DNA from: Galaxea fascicularis
Lineage: Eukaryota > Cnidaria > Anthozoa > Scleractinia > Euphylliidae
Direction of reading: 5' to 3'
Assembly: GCA_948470475.1 (NCBI GenBank)
Contig: OX419344.1
Location: 19,300,725 to 19,364,724 of the forward strand
Length of the DNA: 64,000 bases
The number at the start of each line of letters is the position of its first letter. Positions within the stretch are counted from its first letter, which is position 1. Of this stretch, positions 54,763-64,000 are shown piece after piece. The notes under the pieces are model-generated. The model had not been told where the DNA came from. It did not search any database and was given only the letters and a program-made list of their open reading frames with translations. The translations under genes were made by a program, and so were the position numbers.

Positions 54763-57700
54763 CTGAAATAAAGATGGGGAACCGTTTACGTCACAATAGT
54801 GACCATCATCTAAATCTCCTTACCATATGACCAGTTCATCAAGCATTCAAGACATGAGAAAACAGGAAATGATCACCAGGGATCAGTTAAGTTAACGTTT
54901 ATTCAAATTCTCCCAACATGTAACATGAAATATTTGAGAACTTTAATGAGATTATACATGTTGAGTTTACACGCAGAAGTTGTCTTAAGTGACGTCTGAG
55001 GCCCCTGCGGGTTTCATTCCTACGGCCTTCCTGGTTTCTAGGCTTCGATTCCCGCTTAGCGCTCATCGTTCAGACCAGTTTTCCTGAACAATTTGACTTG
55101 AGTCCAAATCACTCTTTTGTTCCCTTTACGTGGATTCCTGGTCGCGATCGCATTCGTATGACCTAAGTTTTCGTAGAGATTGCGGAGTTTCAGCAACAAC
55201 GACTGCGACAGCAACGAAAACGTCATTTCAAAGTATAATTTCTCTTTCTCTTTGGCAATTATTCCAATTTGTTTAACGTGTAAAATGCTGGCGAACTGTC
55301 CTAGATCTAAATAACTATAAACGGCGTCGAACTAAGAAAACGAAATAACATTTACAGTCATGCCCTCACGTTATCGATAAAACCTCAAATTGGGTCATTT
55401 GACGTTGTTGTTATGCAAACGACGACGCAGAAATGTACAAAAATGTAAAATGTAAAATCGTGCAGAGCGATTGGTTTTACTCATGGATGTTTATAGAAGC
55501 GTCCTTGATGCCAGCAAAGCTCCTTATTATTTCATAAGACTGGTTTTCTTTATCAAAAGTCGAGAACGCGTGAGGTTGTGCATTGGCAAGTTAGCGCGTA
55601 CTAGCCGGCATTCTAGGCACCTTCTCCCAATATTATAGGCCGAGAACATCCAGCATTGTTGAGTCCAACACGTTAGATGAGTTTGAACACCGTGAAGGGT
55701 ATTGTTGCGAGTTTTTTGTCTTGTTGAGTGTTGAACTTTTGCTAACCACACCCAACGCGGTTTTGAAACGAACGCAACAATGTTGACTGTTGTCGGCAAG
55801 CAATGGGCTACTTTCGAAATATCAAAATTCAGCTTGATAGCAAGGCCCAGAGGACAAAAGCAGTAGAAACGAATCGCAAGGAATGTGAAAAGATGATTAA
55901 CATAACTTTCATTTTCATTTGTTTTTGTCCTCTGGGCCTCGCTATCAAGCTGACGTTTGATAGTTCGAAAGTAGCCTATTTTGAGAGTGTTTTCACGGAC
56001 CTATTCCCTGTTAACTCGCAAGAAATAAATATGTTTCTGTCTTGAGTTAAAAACAAATACTCGCACATTTTTCACTCAAACTCACTAGCTACCACATAAC
56101 CTCCTTGGACTAGTTAATACCACCCCACCCCCCTACGTTACCCGTGTTATTTTAACCAATCACCGCTTCCGTTAGAACCGACACTTACCTACATTACTGC
56201 ATCCAATTCAGATTATTAGGGCAGGGCAGAGTAGTAGAATTTTCATTGTTATGCTGCACCTCTATGGCACACGCGAAGATACTAAGATATGGGCGAAAAT
56301 AATTTCCGCGCATGCGAAGAAGTGCAGCAGGATGGAGATTTCCGTCGCTGAGGGGAAGTGGGTGGGACAAAAAGGGGGCTCTGTAGCGACCTCTCGGGAG
56401 AATGAACGCATAACAGGGCGATAACAAGTGTGGAGGTCGAATAAATACTCTGCCCAATACCCATGGGTATTACGATGGTCTCTAGAGAAAAAGCGTGCTA
56501 ATTTATGCATCGCGCTCCTGGCGCGGCCATTTCGGCGCAATCATATCAATGAAAATAGTGTCAAGGATGGGTAATGCTCTTGCTGAATGCCTACACTTCA
56601 AAGGTATGTTATCTCAAAATAGGGCAGATTTACTTACCTGGTTTAACCCTTAGTTGTCTAATCCGCGGCATTCCAATAAGAATAGAGCATTTGTCACCAA
56701 TGTATAAACTTGGTTGATCTTGATGTCCATTGTACCACGTTCCAGAGTAAACGTGCGGGACACAGACATTCCGCAACCATTGCCAATACAGCGTGTTATT
56801 AGAAACCTATAAAACATCGACCATGTGTACAGATTTGTTCAGCTCTTTTTATAATAACGGTGTTGATGATGATGACGGTGGTGATGACGATGGTGATGAT
56901 GATGACGGTGTTGATGATGATGATGATGATGATGATGATGTGAAAGTGTTGAATAGATATACATCGTTTACATGTTTCTTTATCAGTGTGGGTTATCTGC
57001 TCTGGCTTACTGTCCATTGCATTGTCAACTTTCGAAAAAATTACCCGCAAACGTCAATAGGACGCCGCGAAAAGAGACACAAACTACCAAACCATTTAAG
57101 TTATTTTGTCTTCCTAAATTTAGGCTTCCATTGTTTTTTTTCAACCTCATGCGCATGCCAATAACAGCCTCAGGTTACTCAAGTGGTAAATTGCAAGTGT
57201 GTCTGTTTATTGTTAATTGACAGTTGATGACGTTAACCGTATTAATCAAATCTGTTGTCTTGCATGTAGAGTGTTTTCACATGACGTCACGGCGGCCATG
57301 TTGGGGTCCCAAATTAAACCTCTGGGAATTACATTCTATTTTTATGCAAATACTGTAGCTTGTTTGTTTCAGTAAACCAATGTGGCTGAGTGTCACATGA
57401 GTGAAAACACTATATTGTGGAAGGTGCATGGCCGACCGCGTCCGACTAAGGCTTACCTCATTAAATCGTGATAAGCCATCATGGACCGACTTTCTCATCC
57501 AATAGCGGTGATCATTTATGTTTCCAAAGCACACCACCATCAAATTGGTAACATACACACAGTACACAAGTAGCTCTAGGTAAAAACGCGATATGTTGAG
57601 TTTCTTTGTGAGACGATTTCGCATTCTCTCTTCTTCAGTCGTTTTCATATTCCATAACGTTTTTTTGTGGAATTTCTGGCACGTTTCCTCAAGGCCAGCA

Positions 57701-60700
57701 CGCCGAACGCACATCTTTCTCTTCCTTCTGACAACGACTACAAGAAACATAGAGGCGAGTAAAACTCTTACAGGCTCCGTAAAGCTAACATCATGAATGA
57801 ATGATATAAACATCGAGGAAAGCCATTGTTCCGCTTTGCTTTTTTCCCAGACTATGCTGTAAAAGATAGTGAATGTTGTTGAGATGGTGCATGTTAACAA
57901 ACATAGAAACCACGCGAGGTAAACGGGCCATTTCCGCACAGTGTTGGTTGGTCGACCAGGTTGTGTCGAGGTCCCTTTTTTGAACAAAAATACGATTAAG
58001 ATGTTTACTGGGGCAAATATAAGAGCACTTTGGATTCCTACAATGACCTGCCTCCAAGAAAATTTCAGGAGCCCTACTTGTATGACTTGCGCGGATTTAG
58101 GGTGAAGTTTGTAAAACATTGCATTGGCAAGCATGGCCGACAACAAAATACAAAGGCAACACGAAGCTCGCTGTGCTCTTGAAAATCTCTCCCTTGCTGG
58201 CTTCAGAAAAACAGACACCCATATGTGATTTTGTGTGAGCCCTTTTAGCCATTCGCTCAGCACCTCCTTGTTGAAGTTTTCTTCATTTGTTGAGGTTTCC
58301 AAGAGCCGCTCTGTTCTTCCATCTCCTCGCTCAAGAGCCAACCATTTGTTATTTGAAAATGTCCATGAATTCAGTGTTTGTTTGTCCAAAATGACTACGT
58401 CTTCCAGAAACCACGAAGGGGTTTTACCTGAGTTATCATGTCCGATTCGAACTTCACGTATGTTACCCAGGGGCTTTTCCCACGTTAAAAGAAACACTTC
58501 CGTGCTAGCTCGAGAAAACAACGTGCCAACCAGCTCGTTTGTGCTATTTAGACATAACTTTCCCGTACTTTCGTCTGAACCGTATATCTCCATGGCAACC
58601 CGTGCTGTCGTACCCGCGTGAATCCATATTCCCGTTGTTATGCTTATTTCATATTCGTATGTGCCTCTTGACGACATGGGAACTTGTATTGAGTGAAAGG
58701 TCTAAAAATCAGAAATTGTTAGTTATTTACCATCTTGACTTTCGTCCAGTTTATCTAATCTGGAATTTTTACCCAATTAAGCTTAGCTGATCAATTCGGA
58801 ATGAATTTGAACAGAATGGTCATGGGAATCAAGGACAGAATCACACAATATGAATTTGCTTGATTTGTTAACAATTTCTCCCCACTATTTCAATTCTTGG
58901 GTTTCAGTAACGTGGAAGTCACGCAAGTTAAAAACTAAAATCACCAAACATTCAAATTGAGATATTGTAGAAGGGTAATAAATAAACAAAATCCCAAGTC
59001 TCAGGGCTGTGCGACATTCCGTACTCGAGTTGTTCGGCAAAATGTACCACTCAAAATTACAGATCGAGTTTAGCATGGACGCGCCATGATGGAGTCCCTC
59101 TGAGGGGCTCCAATATGGCGACCGGAAACGAGAGAAAACATCTGGAATTTACTTGTGCTATCTCAAAGACTTTCCTCTTTTGGAAGCATTCACCATAGAC
59201 GCTTCTCTTGCGATGTTGGCTTTTCAGACCTCAAAAAACGCTGAATCGATGTTTTTATGTATGTGACATGCTTGTGAGCAGACATCTTTCTGTCACGCAC
59301 AGTGAGAAAGTCTAAAATTCAAACTGCTCTATTTTCAAAACAAAGCACGCTTCCGAGCTAAAAACATGCAAGCAGATATGTTGAAAATGGAAAAATCTCT
59401 TTACTTTTGAATTTTAGTTTTTTTATGACGTCACGTGAAAACCAAGAATAGAAAATGTGTAGGGGCAACAAAAGATAATTTAAATTTTCTTCTTAGGATT
59501 TTTTATAACTTTGCGGAAAGATGAAACTTGGTATGCTGATTGTAATTTAATACTAAAAATCGGGGGTCACCGAACTCGTTTTTGAGTTACAGGCAAACAA
59601 AGCTAACTGTAAGGGTGTTTCTAAGAGGCTGTAGTGTTGCTGTCGTAACCTTATTCGCGAAAAAGGATCACAAGTTGTTGAGAAATGATTGACAAATGTT
59701 TTCATAGCATATCAAGGAAACAACCCACAAATTGTGGTACTACCAATCCATCAAAGAATTGGCGTTTAAAAATAACGAAATCATTTTGAGCCACCTTAAG
59801 AGGCAAAAGGCTAAAGAAACGCTAGTTTTTTGGGGCAACCCCAGGTGGAAGCGTCCTCAATATATGAGATAACTGACTTGGGAATGATCAGCTTTGGCCA
59901 CTTCAATAAAAGTAAAAACAAGCACCAAATTCCTCTCAACTCACTCTCTCAGCAGCGTCCTTTCTATCAGCTCGCTGGACAAAAACGATCACGATAAAGT
60001 AAACCAAAAAGGTTACTGCCACAGTCCAAATGACCGCCTCTGTTGTGCTAAATCTTTCACGGATTTTGTCAAACTCGATTAGATTTGGTTTCTCTAAAAG
60101 GCTGCCTCCGAATGACGTCAAGTGGTTGCATGAACAGTCGAGGGATCCATTGGCAGTTGCAGATAGAACCTAAAAGAAATTACAGGGTCATGAGTGACAT
60201 TCAGTGCATACTACACATGGTTGTTTTAAGAATGTTTCCTAGAATAGTGGAATAGTTCAGTGCCACCATGGTGTTACCGGACGACGGGTTGACCACCTGT
60301 GTCCAAAGCCTCTACCGGTCATGGAAACCCCTTAGAAGGCTTCAATGCGCCAACAGGCGCGGAAAGTGGATGTACATATACACACGATGTTACCGACAAA
60401 AATATAATAAGGGCCAATCGCTGTCAGTTCCTACATGTAAATTTAAAGAACAGAGCTATTAGGAAGGGGAAGAACAAAACAAACTAACAGAGGACCTGAG
60501 GTCGTTAACGTCCTTGAATGAGTTCAGAGCTAAAATACGCCAAATTTCTTTCGAACATCAATGCAATTGTTACTTATGTAAATAATAGCTTTAATGTACT
60601 GTATATAATATACGATTTTATTAATTATTTTTTTCCCTCTTTTTCTTTCTCGGAGAAATTAGCTATACAGCTACTCTTGTAAATCCGAGGTGAAATAAAG

Positions 60701-61811
60701 GTGATGTATGTATGTATGTAAGGGGATACTGAATGTTAATTGATATTGTTTTTAGAACTACTTCTTGGTTTTGTAACGCTAATTCCTCAGACATCAGTCC
60801 CATATTTTAATGTGCTGGGTTATTGATTCTTACCTTACATCCTTTGGTTGTCCACTTGTCACTCTCGTCTGACCAATAAACACAACTTCCCAAGGCCACT
60901 CGCATAGTATAGTTGTGATCAGTTCGTGGATCGTACGTAGGAAAGTCAATTTCCTTTTCACCTAACAATGGAGCATGAGGAGGACTTTTTACCTCAACAC
61001 AGGATCTCTTTTGACTTTCCTGAGCAAAATGTGACTCTTCCTGCCCTTGTTTAGGTCTTATCAAGCTGTTCTGACTCCGCACTTCGACGTAATACTTTCC
61101 AGGTTTCTGGGCAAACATTGCAATTGGAGCCTCTCTAGTTGAAAAGCAAACTCTTTCCCATCCGTTACTTTGATGTGCTCTTCTCCAAACGCAGCTCTCG
61201 TTATTGGATACTGTGCCGTTAAGATCATGTTCCTCGATAGTTGGTCGACGGCCAAATTTCACGAAAATTACTAAGGTTACAGTTGCGTTAACTGGAGTAA
61301 TTTCAAGTTGTAACAGGGTATTTTCATAATCCACGTTTATCTCATGAAAACGCGAGGTGTGGTTGCTTGTGAAAAAGTTTTGGTTCTTCTGATCACGCGT
61401 AGCGCTGTTTAACGGAATTTTTATCCAGACGTCGCTTGAGAGTCTCGATACGTCAATACTGTTGCGTTTATCGCCTTTTAACTCAAGCGTTAACACCGCA
61501 GAATGGACTTCTCTGCTTGTGCTGTCCCAGGTAAAAGGATTAAATGACATGGACCACATCTGCAACAAAGTAACCAGACGCGTTTTAGAGTATTTTTCGC
61601 TCTATCGATAAAGTATGGTAAGTCATGTTTACCTAATTTGACTTTTGGCGAATTTCGCGGATTTTTGGGCATCAGTCCGTGAAAGGGGAATTTCATTAGT
61701 TAACAGAAAGAGTGGGAGAGGGGGATGGTAAAAGTTCATGAAATCCGATTTCATTAACTTTTACTATCCCCCTCTCCCACTCGGTGCGGGTGTACCCGTA
61801 GTAGTAGTAGT

Positions 61812-61858
<47 letters not shown>

Positions 61859-63384
61859 TAGTAGTAGTAGTTGTTGTTGTTGTTGTTGTAGTAGAATTTT
61901 TCCTAAAGATATAAAAGTGTTAAAATGATGGCATTTTACCTGTGTATCGATGAATGTATTATTGTTAACCTTGGAATACAGCATGTTAAAGTTAGCTGGC
62001 AAAACGAACTCTCCGTCATCAATTTTGATCCGCAAGCCAACTAGTTTGGTAGGAGTGTGACGCTGAAGAGCGAGAGTGGTTTCACTCGTCCGGATTATGA
62101 CCGCGTCTTCGTCTGGGAGACTTATGTTGAGTACTGCCTGGCTTACATTCCTGAGTATTTGTATGGACCGCCTAACCACATGTTTACCCTAAAAATACCA
62201 AGAGACGACTTAAATACAGTAGTATCCTGAAAACATTTCGCTACTTTAAGGGCACTATTGAAAGGTTTTTTTGCCGCCAGGTTTTTTCGGTCCCGCGTTT
62301 AGCGTCGAATTCTGATTGGCTCATTGCGCTGTTTGCATTTTATGTGACTGGCCTGGAAACCCAATTGAAAATCACTGTGAAGTCATTTCACCTGCAATAT
62401 GATGAGTTAAAATTGCGTTACATTTTATAGGATCAAAGTAGAATAATTCAGTCAGTCTTAGGGGTTAGGAAACTACTTTACCTGTGTAATGTCATGCAAT
62501 TTTCCAGAAGCTAACGTGGCTCCAGCTTTTAGCATGTTGTTTAAGCACGATACCAGGTTTTCTGCAGACTTCTTTATCAGCGGTATATCGGTGAGTTTCT
62601 TTGTTTGAGCCTTTGATATCAGGAGTGACGTCATGGAGTCCACTTTAGAGACTGATAAATTCTACATCAGAGAGAGGCAGAATCAGGAAAAATGAAGACA
62701 GCCTGGAAGTGTGGAAGTCTAGTAAATTTATCACCCAGTTTTACTTTTTCAAAGTAGATACTTATGCTTTCAGTTAATTTTATCCAATCACTAACTACTA
62801 AAATAAACTGTTCAAATTATGCAGAATTTAAAATATTAATTAAATAAGTGGCTATTTTCTCTTCATACAATGGATGTAACGGTCATCTTTAGATGTTCTG
62901 TTCTAATAGTCGTTAATTTGATTGGTTTAATTGCTAAAAAGACTATTGATTCGTTTGGTTTGGTCGGTGCTTGCAAGGGCGAATCGTTTCCCTGAGGAAT
63001 GATTGTTCTTAGAAGCAAAGCGTCTCGAAAATTTTCAAGAAAAAAATTTTTGTAAACACAAAGACGCAATAGATCCTTGTGGAAGTAAGGGTTCATCTTT
63101 GCAGTAACTGAATTTTAATTTTTCTGGTCCACAATTTGTGATGAAGTTTGGTACTGGTCAGCCGATAAGTTGTAACTCTGTTGTAGCGCTTAGCCACGTT
63201 GTTTCACCAGTCGTTGCAGTAGCACGCAAACAATGGTTTAAGTTCGAGCACTACCCACCAGGCTCGTGACAGACAGCGTTTCCTCATCGTTTGTGGCGAG
63301 CGCAATGACCGAAGAAACTTGCAGGAGGTCCATTATGTCTTTCACTTGTAACAAAGCAAACTTTTGCACGATGAATTCAGAAAC
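52931..63384 (-). CDS. Polycystin-1-family protein, C-terminal 1,583 residues (5' end outside window)
   Basis: Large multi-pass receptor-channel protein of the PKD1 group, acting in cilia or plasma membrane, usually with a polycystin-2 partner. Exons in transcript order: 63259-63384, 62482-62661, 61940-62188, 60834-61559, 59945-60169, 57457-58701, 56638-56806, 52931-54762. All introns are phase 0 except the last (phase 1). Order: a GAIN domain with GPS motif (CVYW, W..KGC, then CSCNHLTSFGG, predicted cleavage L^T), TM1, a PLAT/LH2 domain, TM2-TM6, the extracellular TOP domain (PRIRQLRV), TM7-TM11 and a cytoplasmic coiled coil. More upstream exons (REJ, PKD or lectin domains) are expected beyond 64000. 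Which PKD1 or PKD1L paralogue it is cannot be told from this part. Confidence 0.93.
54810..54965 (+). repeat. High-copy dispersed element, truncated copy
   Basis: Contains AGGAAATGATCACCAGGGAT and GTTAACGTTTATTCAAATTC, matching the copy at 10379-10580. It sits directly upstream (in transcript sense) of the last polycystin exon, about 50 bp from its acceptor. Confidence 0.75.
55806..55976. repeat. Foldback element with TIR GGCTACTTTCGAA
   Basis: Left end GGCTACTTTCGAA (55806-55818) and right end TTCGAAAGTAGCC (55964-55976) are perfect inverse copies. The arms continue for about 60 bp (GCCCAGAGGACAAAA / TTTTTGTCCTCTGGGC). It lies in the last polycystin intron. Confidence 0.92.
56638..56806 (-). 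CDS. Polycystin-1-like exon: start of TOP domain
   Basis: 56 residues plus one base, opening VSNNTLYWQWLRNVC and closing with IGMPRIRQLRVKP. The RIRQLRV element is found at the start of the extracellular polycystin (TOP) domain after S1 in PKD1 and PKD2 proteins. Acceptor TTTTATAG, donor CCAG|GTAAGT. Confidence 0.9.
56857..56942 (+). repeat. (GAT/GAC)n microsatellite
   Basis: GATGATGATGACGGTGGTGA-type run of about 28 triplets. It begins roughly 50 bp upstream, in transcript sense, of the acceptor for the polycystin TOP exon (56806). Confidence 0.95.
57270..57411. repeat. MITE with AGTGTTTTCAC inverted ends
   Basis: Left AGTGTTTTCACATGACGTCA (57270-57289) and right TGTCACATGAGTGAAAACACT (57391-57411) are inverse ends. 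It also contains CGGCGGCCATGTTGG, a YY1-like box frequent in such elements. It lies in the polycystin intron next to the exon ending at 57457. Confidence 0.9.
57457..58701 (-). CDS. Polycystin-1-like exon: PLAT domain and TM2-TM6
   Basis: 415 residues. The first 110 or so are a PLAT/LH2 domain (YEISITTGIWIHAGTTARV, RIGHDNSGKTPSWFLEDV, NKWLALERGDGRTER), a cytosolic lipid- or protein-binding beta sandwich. Five hydrophobic helices follow: one near ASCCLCILLSAMLANAM, one near FAPVNILIVFLF, two in the YLAWFLCLLTCTI and FTEPVRVLLASMFL area, and one near YLELLVYCVYVTNLMVV. The sequence between the third and fourth (WEKSKAEQWL.S) is typical of the PKD1 group. Confidence 0.93.
58702..59944. other. 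Polycystin intron between GPS/TM1 and PLAT exons
   Basis: 1.2 kb. Most of it is the dispersed repeat at 59095-59455. The remainder is AT-rich with no supported coding sequence. Confidence 0.6.
59095..59455 (+). repeat. Dispersed repeat, copy 2 (with 36085-36440)
   Basis: Same element as 36085-36440, here in a polycystin intron and ending in ATGACGTCACGTGAAAACCA. The end resembles the terminus of the 57270-57411 element, so the two may belong to one superfamily with GTTTTCACxTGACGTCA ends. Confidence 0.8.
59945..60169 (-). CDS. Polycystin-1-like exon: GPS cleavage site and TM1
   Basis: 75 residues starting VLSATANGSLDCSCNHLTSF. The HLT triplet is the canonical autoproteolysis site of GAIN domains and all its key residues are present. 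About 25 residues later comes TM1 (AVIWTVAVTFLVYFIVIVFV), then a short charged linker (QRADRKDAAER) into the PLAT domain. Confidence 0.93.
60170..60833. other. Polycystin intron splitting the GPS motif
   Basis: 664 bp. It contains a small (ATGT)n run near 60706-60722 and otherwise nothing recognisable. It separates the two halves of the GPS. Confidence 0.6.
60834..61559 (-). CDS. Polycystin-1-like exon: GAIN domain, first half of GPS
   Basis: 242 residues in a phase 0-0 exon. The N-terminal part is beta-rich with several N-glycosylation sequons (NHT, NAT, NGT, NES). The exon ends in CVYWSDESDKWTTKGCK, the first Cys-Trp-Trp-Cys half of a GPS. The rest of the GPS is on the next exon, so an intron interrupts the motif between the conserved Cys and the cleavage site. 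Confidence 0.9.
61711..61781. repeat. Hairpin next to a CAG tract
   Basis: AGTGGGAGAGGGGGATGGTA and AGTAAAAGTTAATG-type inverse (TACTATCCCCCTCTCCCACT) pair over about 30 bp with a short AT loop (GAAATCCGATTTC). Polycystin intron, 15 bp before the trinucleotide tract. Confidence 0.9.
61796..61890 (+). repeat. Compound trinucleotide repeat GTA / (CAG)10 / GTA / GTT
   Basis: Four or so GTA, ten CAG (61814-61843), about nine TAG, then about seven TTG. In the polycystin transcript the CAG block would be read as CUG. It lies 50 bp past the donor of the exon ending at 61940. Confidence 0.95.
62482..63384 (-). CDS. Polycystin-1-like exons preceding the GAIN core
   Basis: Two phase-0 exons, 63259-63384 (42 residues, VSEFIVQKFALLQVKDIMDL onward) and 62482-62661 (60 residues, NLSVSKVDSMTSLLISKAQ onward). 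They are helical and polar, as expected for the helical subdomain of the GAIN region, where human PKD1 has similar runs. The third exon, 61940-62188, continues with GKHVVRRSIQILRNVSQAVL. Weak family signal alone, but all three join in frame to the GPS exons. Confidence 0.8.
62662..63258. other. Polycystin intron, no further feature
   Basis: 597 bp between two phase-0 exons. The minus frame at 62863-63096 (77 codons) has no acceptor or donor that fits and no homology. I see nothing else in it. Confidence 0.6.
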
Positions 63385-64000
63385 CTGCGGAAATTTATGA
63401 CAAATTCATAGAAAATAAGAAATTTTGAGCTCACCACGTTTTATTGATTGGCTGATTGGTTGATCGATTTGTTGATTGATTGATTTATTGATTGTATGAA
63501 GGAAGGGTATTTCTGGTCATCTACGTGTTTAGATGTTGGTCAGCTTGTTCAGCTTGACCCTCTCATAAAAGGGGCGATCGTTTAAGGTTATTTTATGAGG
63601 TTGGCGTCCATTTATTAAATTGGTAGAAAGGCTACAAAGAGGTTAATTTGTTAGTATTGTTCGCTGGCGCCTTTAAAACAAACCTAAGTGCCACTATTTC
63701 AAGAGAGATCAGTAAAGGCTAGTTCAAACGTCGAACTTCACATGTGCCGAATCTAATATAGATGAGGGAAAACAATAGATTTTCCTTATTTGCATTACAT
63801 TCGGTACATAAGGAGTTCGACGTTTGAACAGCGCCTAACTGATCATGATACCCGCATAAATGGTTTGTTACCTACTGCCGTTTGGGGTCCATGTTTAGGC
63901 ATTTCTACGTTTTATCAGTCATTGTGACAATTACTGTTTCTGTGGCTGTAACAGTTATCATTGTCACCGATACTTCCAGTCATTGCCATTATGATTGTTA
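63385..64000. other. Right edge: polycystin intron
   Basis: No exon was found; the upstream polycystin exons are outside. It contains a GATT-rich run (63440-63497) and a small MITE (63723-63828). Confidence 0.6.
63723..63828. repeat. Small MITE with TTCAAACGTCGAACT ends
   Basis: TTCAAACGTCGAACT (63723-63737) and AGTTCGACGTTTGAA (63814-63828) are perfect inverse copies. Imperfect pairing continues inward (ACATGTGCCGAA / TTCGGTACAT). 106 bp in all. Confidence 0.92.

Larger units (their letters stand above)
54763..56637. other. Last polycystin intron (1.9 kb)
   Basis: Contains the truncated dispersed element (54810-54965) and the foldback at 55806-55976. The minus-strand open frames at 56194-56540 overlap each other in three frames and have no homology. 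Nothing else supported. Confidence 0.6.

Noticed and set aside
56194..56540. Three overlapping minus frames of 60-92 codons
   Set aside because: They overlap each other in different frames within a polycystin intron and show no known domain.
56793..57164. 123-codon plus frame with Asp-rich run
   Set aside because: The Asp run is the GAT microsatellite; the rest is antisense to a polycystin exon or intron.
62863..63096. 77-codon minus frame inside the polycystin gene
   Set aside because: The exons on either side already join in phase 0; no acceptor or donor in the right phase flanks this frame.
1..64000. Viral, bacterial, CRISPR or toxin-like system
   Set aside because: Nothing resembling cas genes, arrays, capsid or polymerase genes, or known toxins was seen on either strand; the window is ordinary animal nuclear DNA.

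Overview
The window is nuclear DNA from an animal, most likely an anthozoan cnidarian and probably a stony coral. It is AT-rich. Its genes have many short exons with canonical GT-AG introns. The introns carry many short foldback (MITE-like) elements, microsatellites and a tRNA-derived SINE. The three proteins are animal families. The species call is an inference and could not be tested by search.

Three multi-exon genes fill most of the window. All three were assembled here by hand from splice sites, reading phase and family similarity. (1) Minus strand, 20330 to 4838: ATP6AP2, the (pro)renin receptor and V-ATPase accessory protein, 15 exons, about 459 residues. (2) Plus strand, 20708 to 50613: a BCOR/BCORL1-type corepressor, 24 exons, 1,277 residues, with a conserved ALQRAMM motif, ankyrin repeats and a C-terminal PUFD domain. 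Its coding length of 3,834 nt is in frame across all 23 introns. (3) Minus strand, from beyond 64000 down to 52931: the C-terminal 1,583 residues of a polycystin-1-family protein with GAIN/GPS, PLAT and 11 membrane segments.

Layout: 1-4837 holds the ATP6AP2 3' flank and repeats. ATP6AP2 and BCOR stand head to head, with only 377 bp between their start codons, in a shared promoter containing a perfect CRE palindrome and a YY1-like box. BCOR and the polycystin gene converge on a 2.3 kb intergenic stretch (50614-52930). From 52931 to the right edge is the polycystin gene.

The main biological observation is that BCOR and ATP6AP2 are also neighbours in divergent orientation on human Xp11.4. The compact head-to-head pair seen here may therefore be the ancestral arrangement. 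Further points are a run of 14 BCOR exons with strictly alternating phase, a possible alternative membrane-anchored terminus for ATP6AP2, and several families of perfect or near-perfect foldback elements. No bacterial operon, CRISPR array, rRNA cluster or autonomous transposon was seen.
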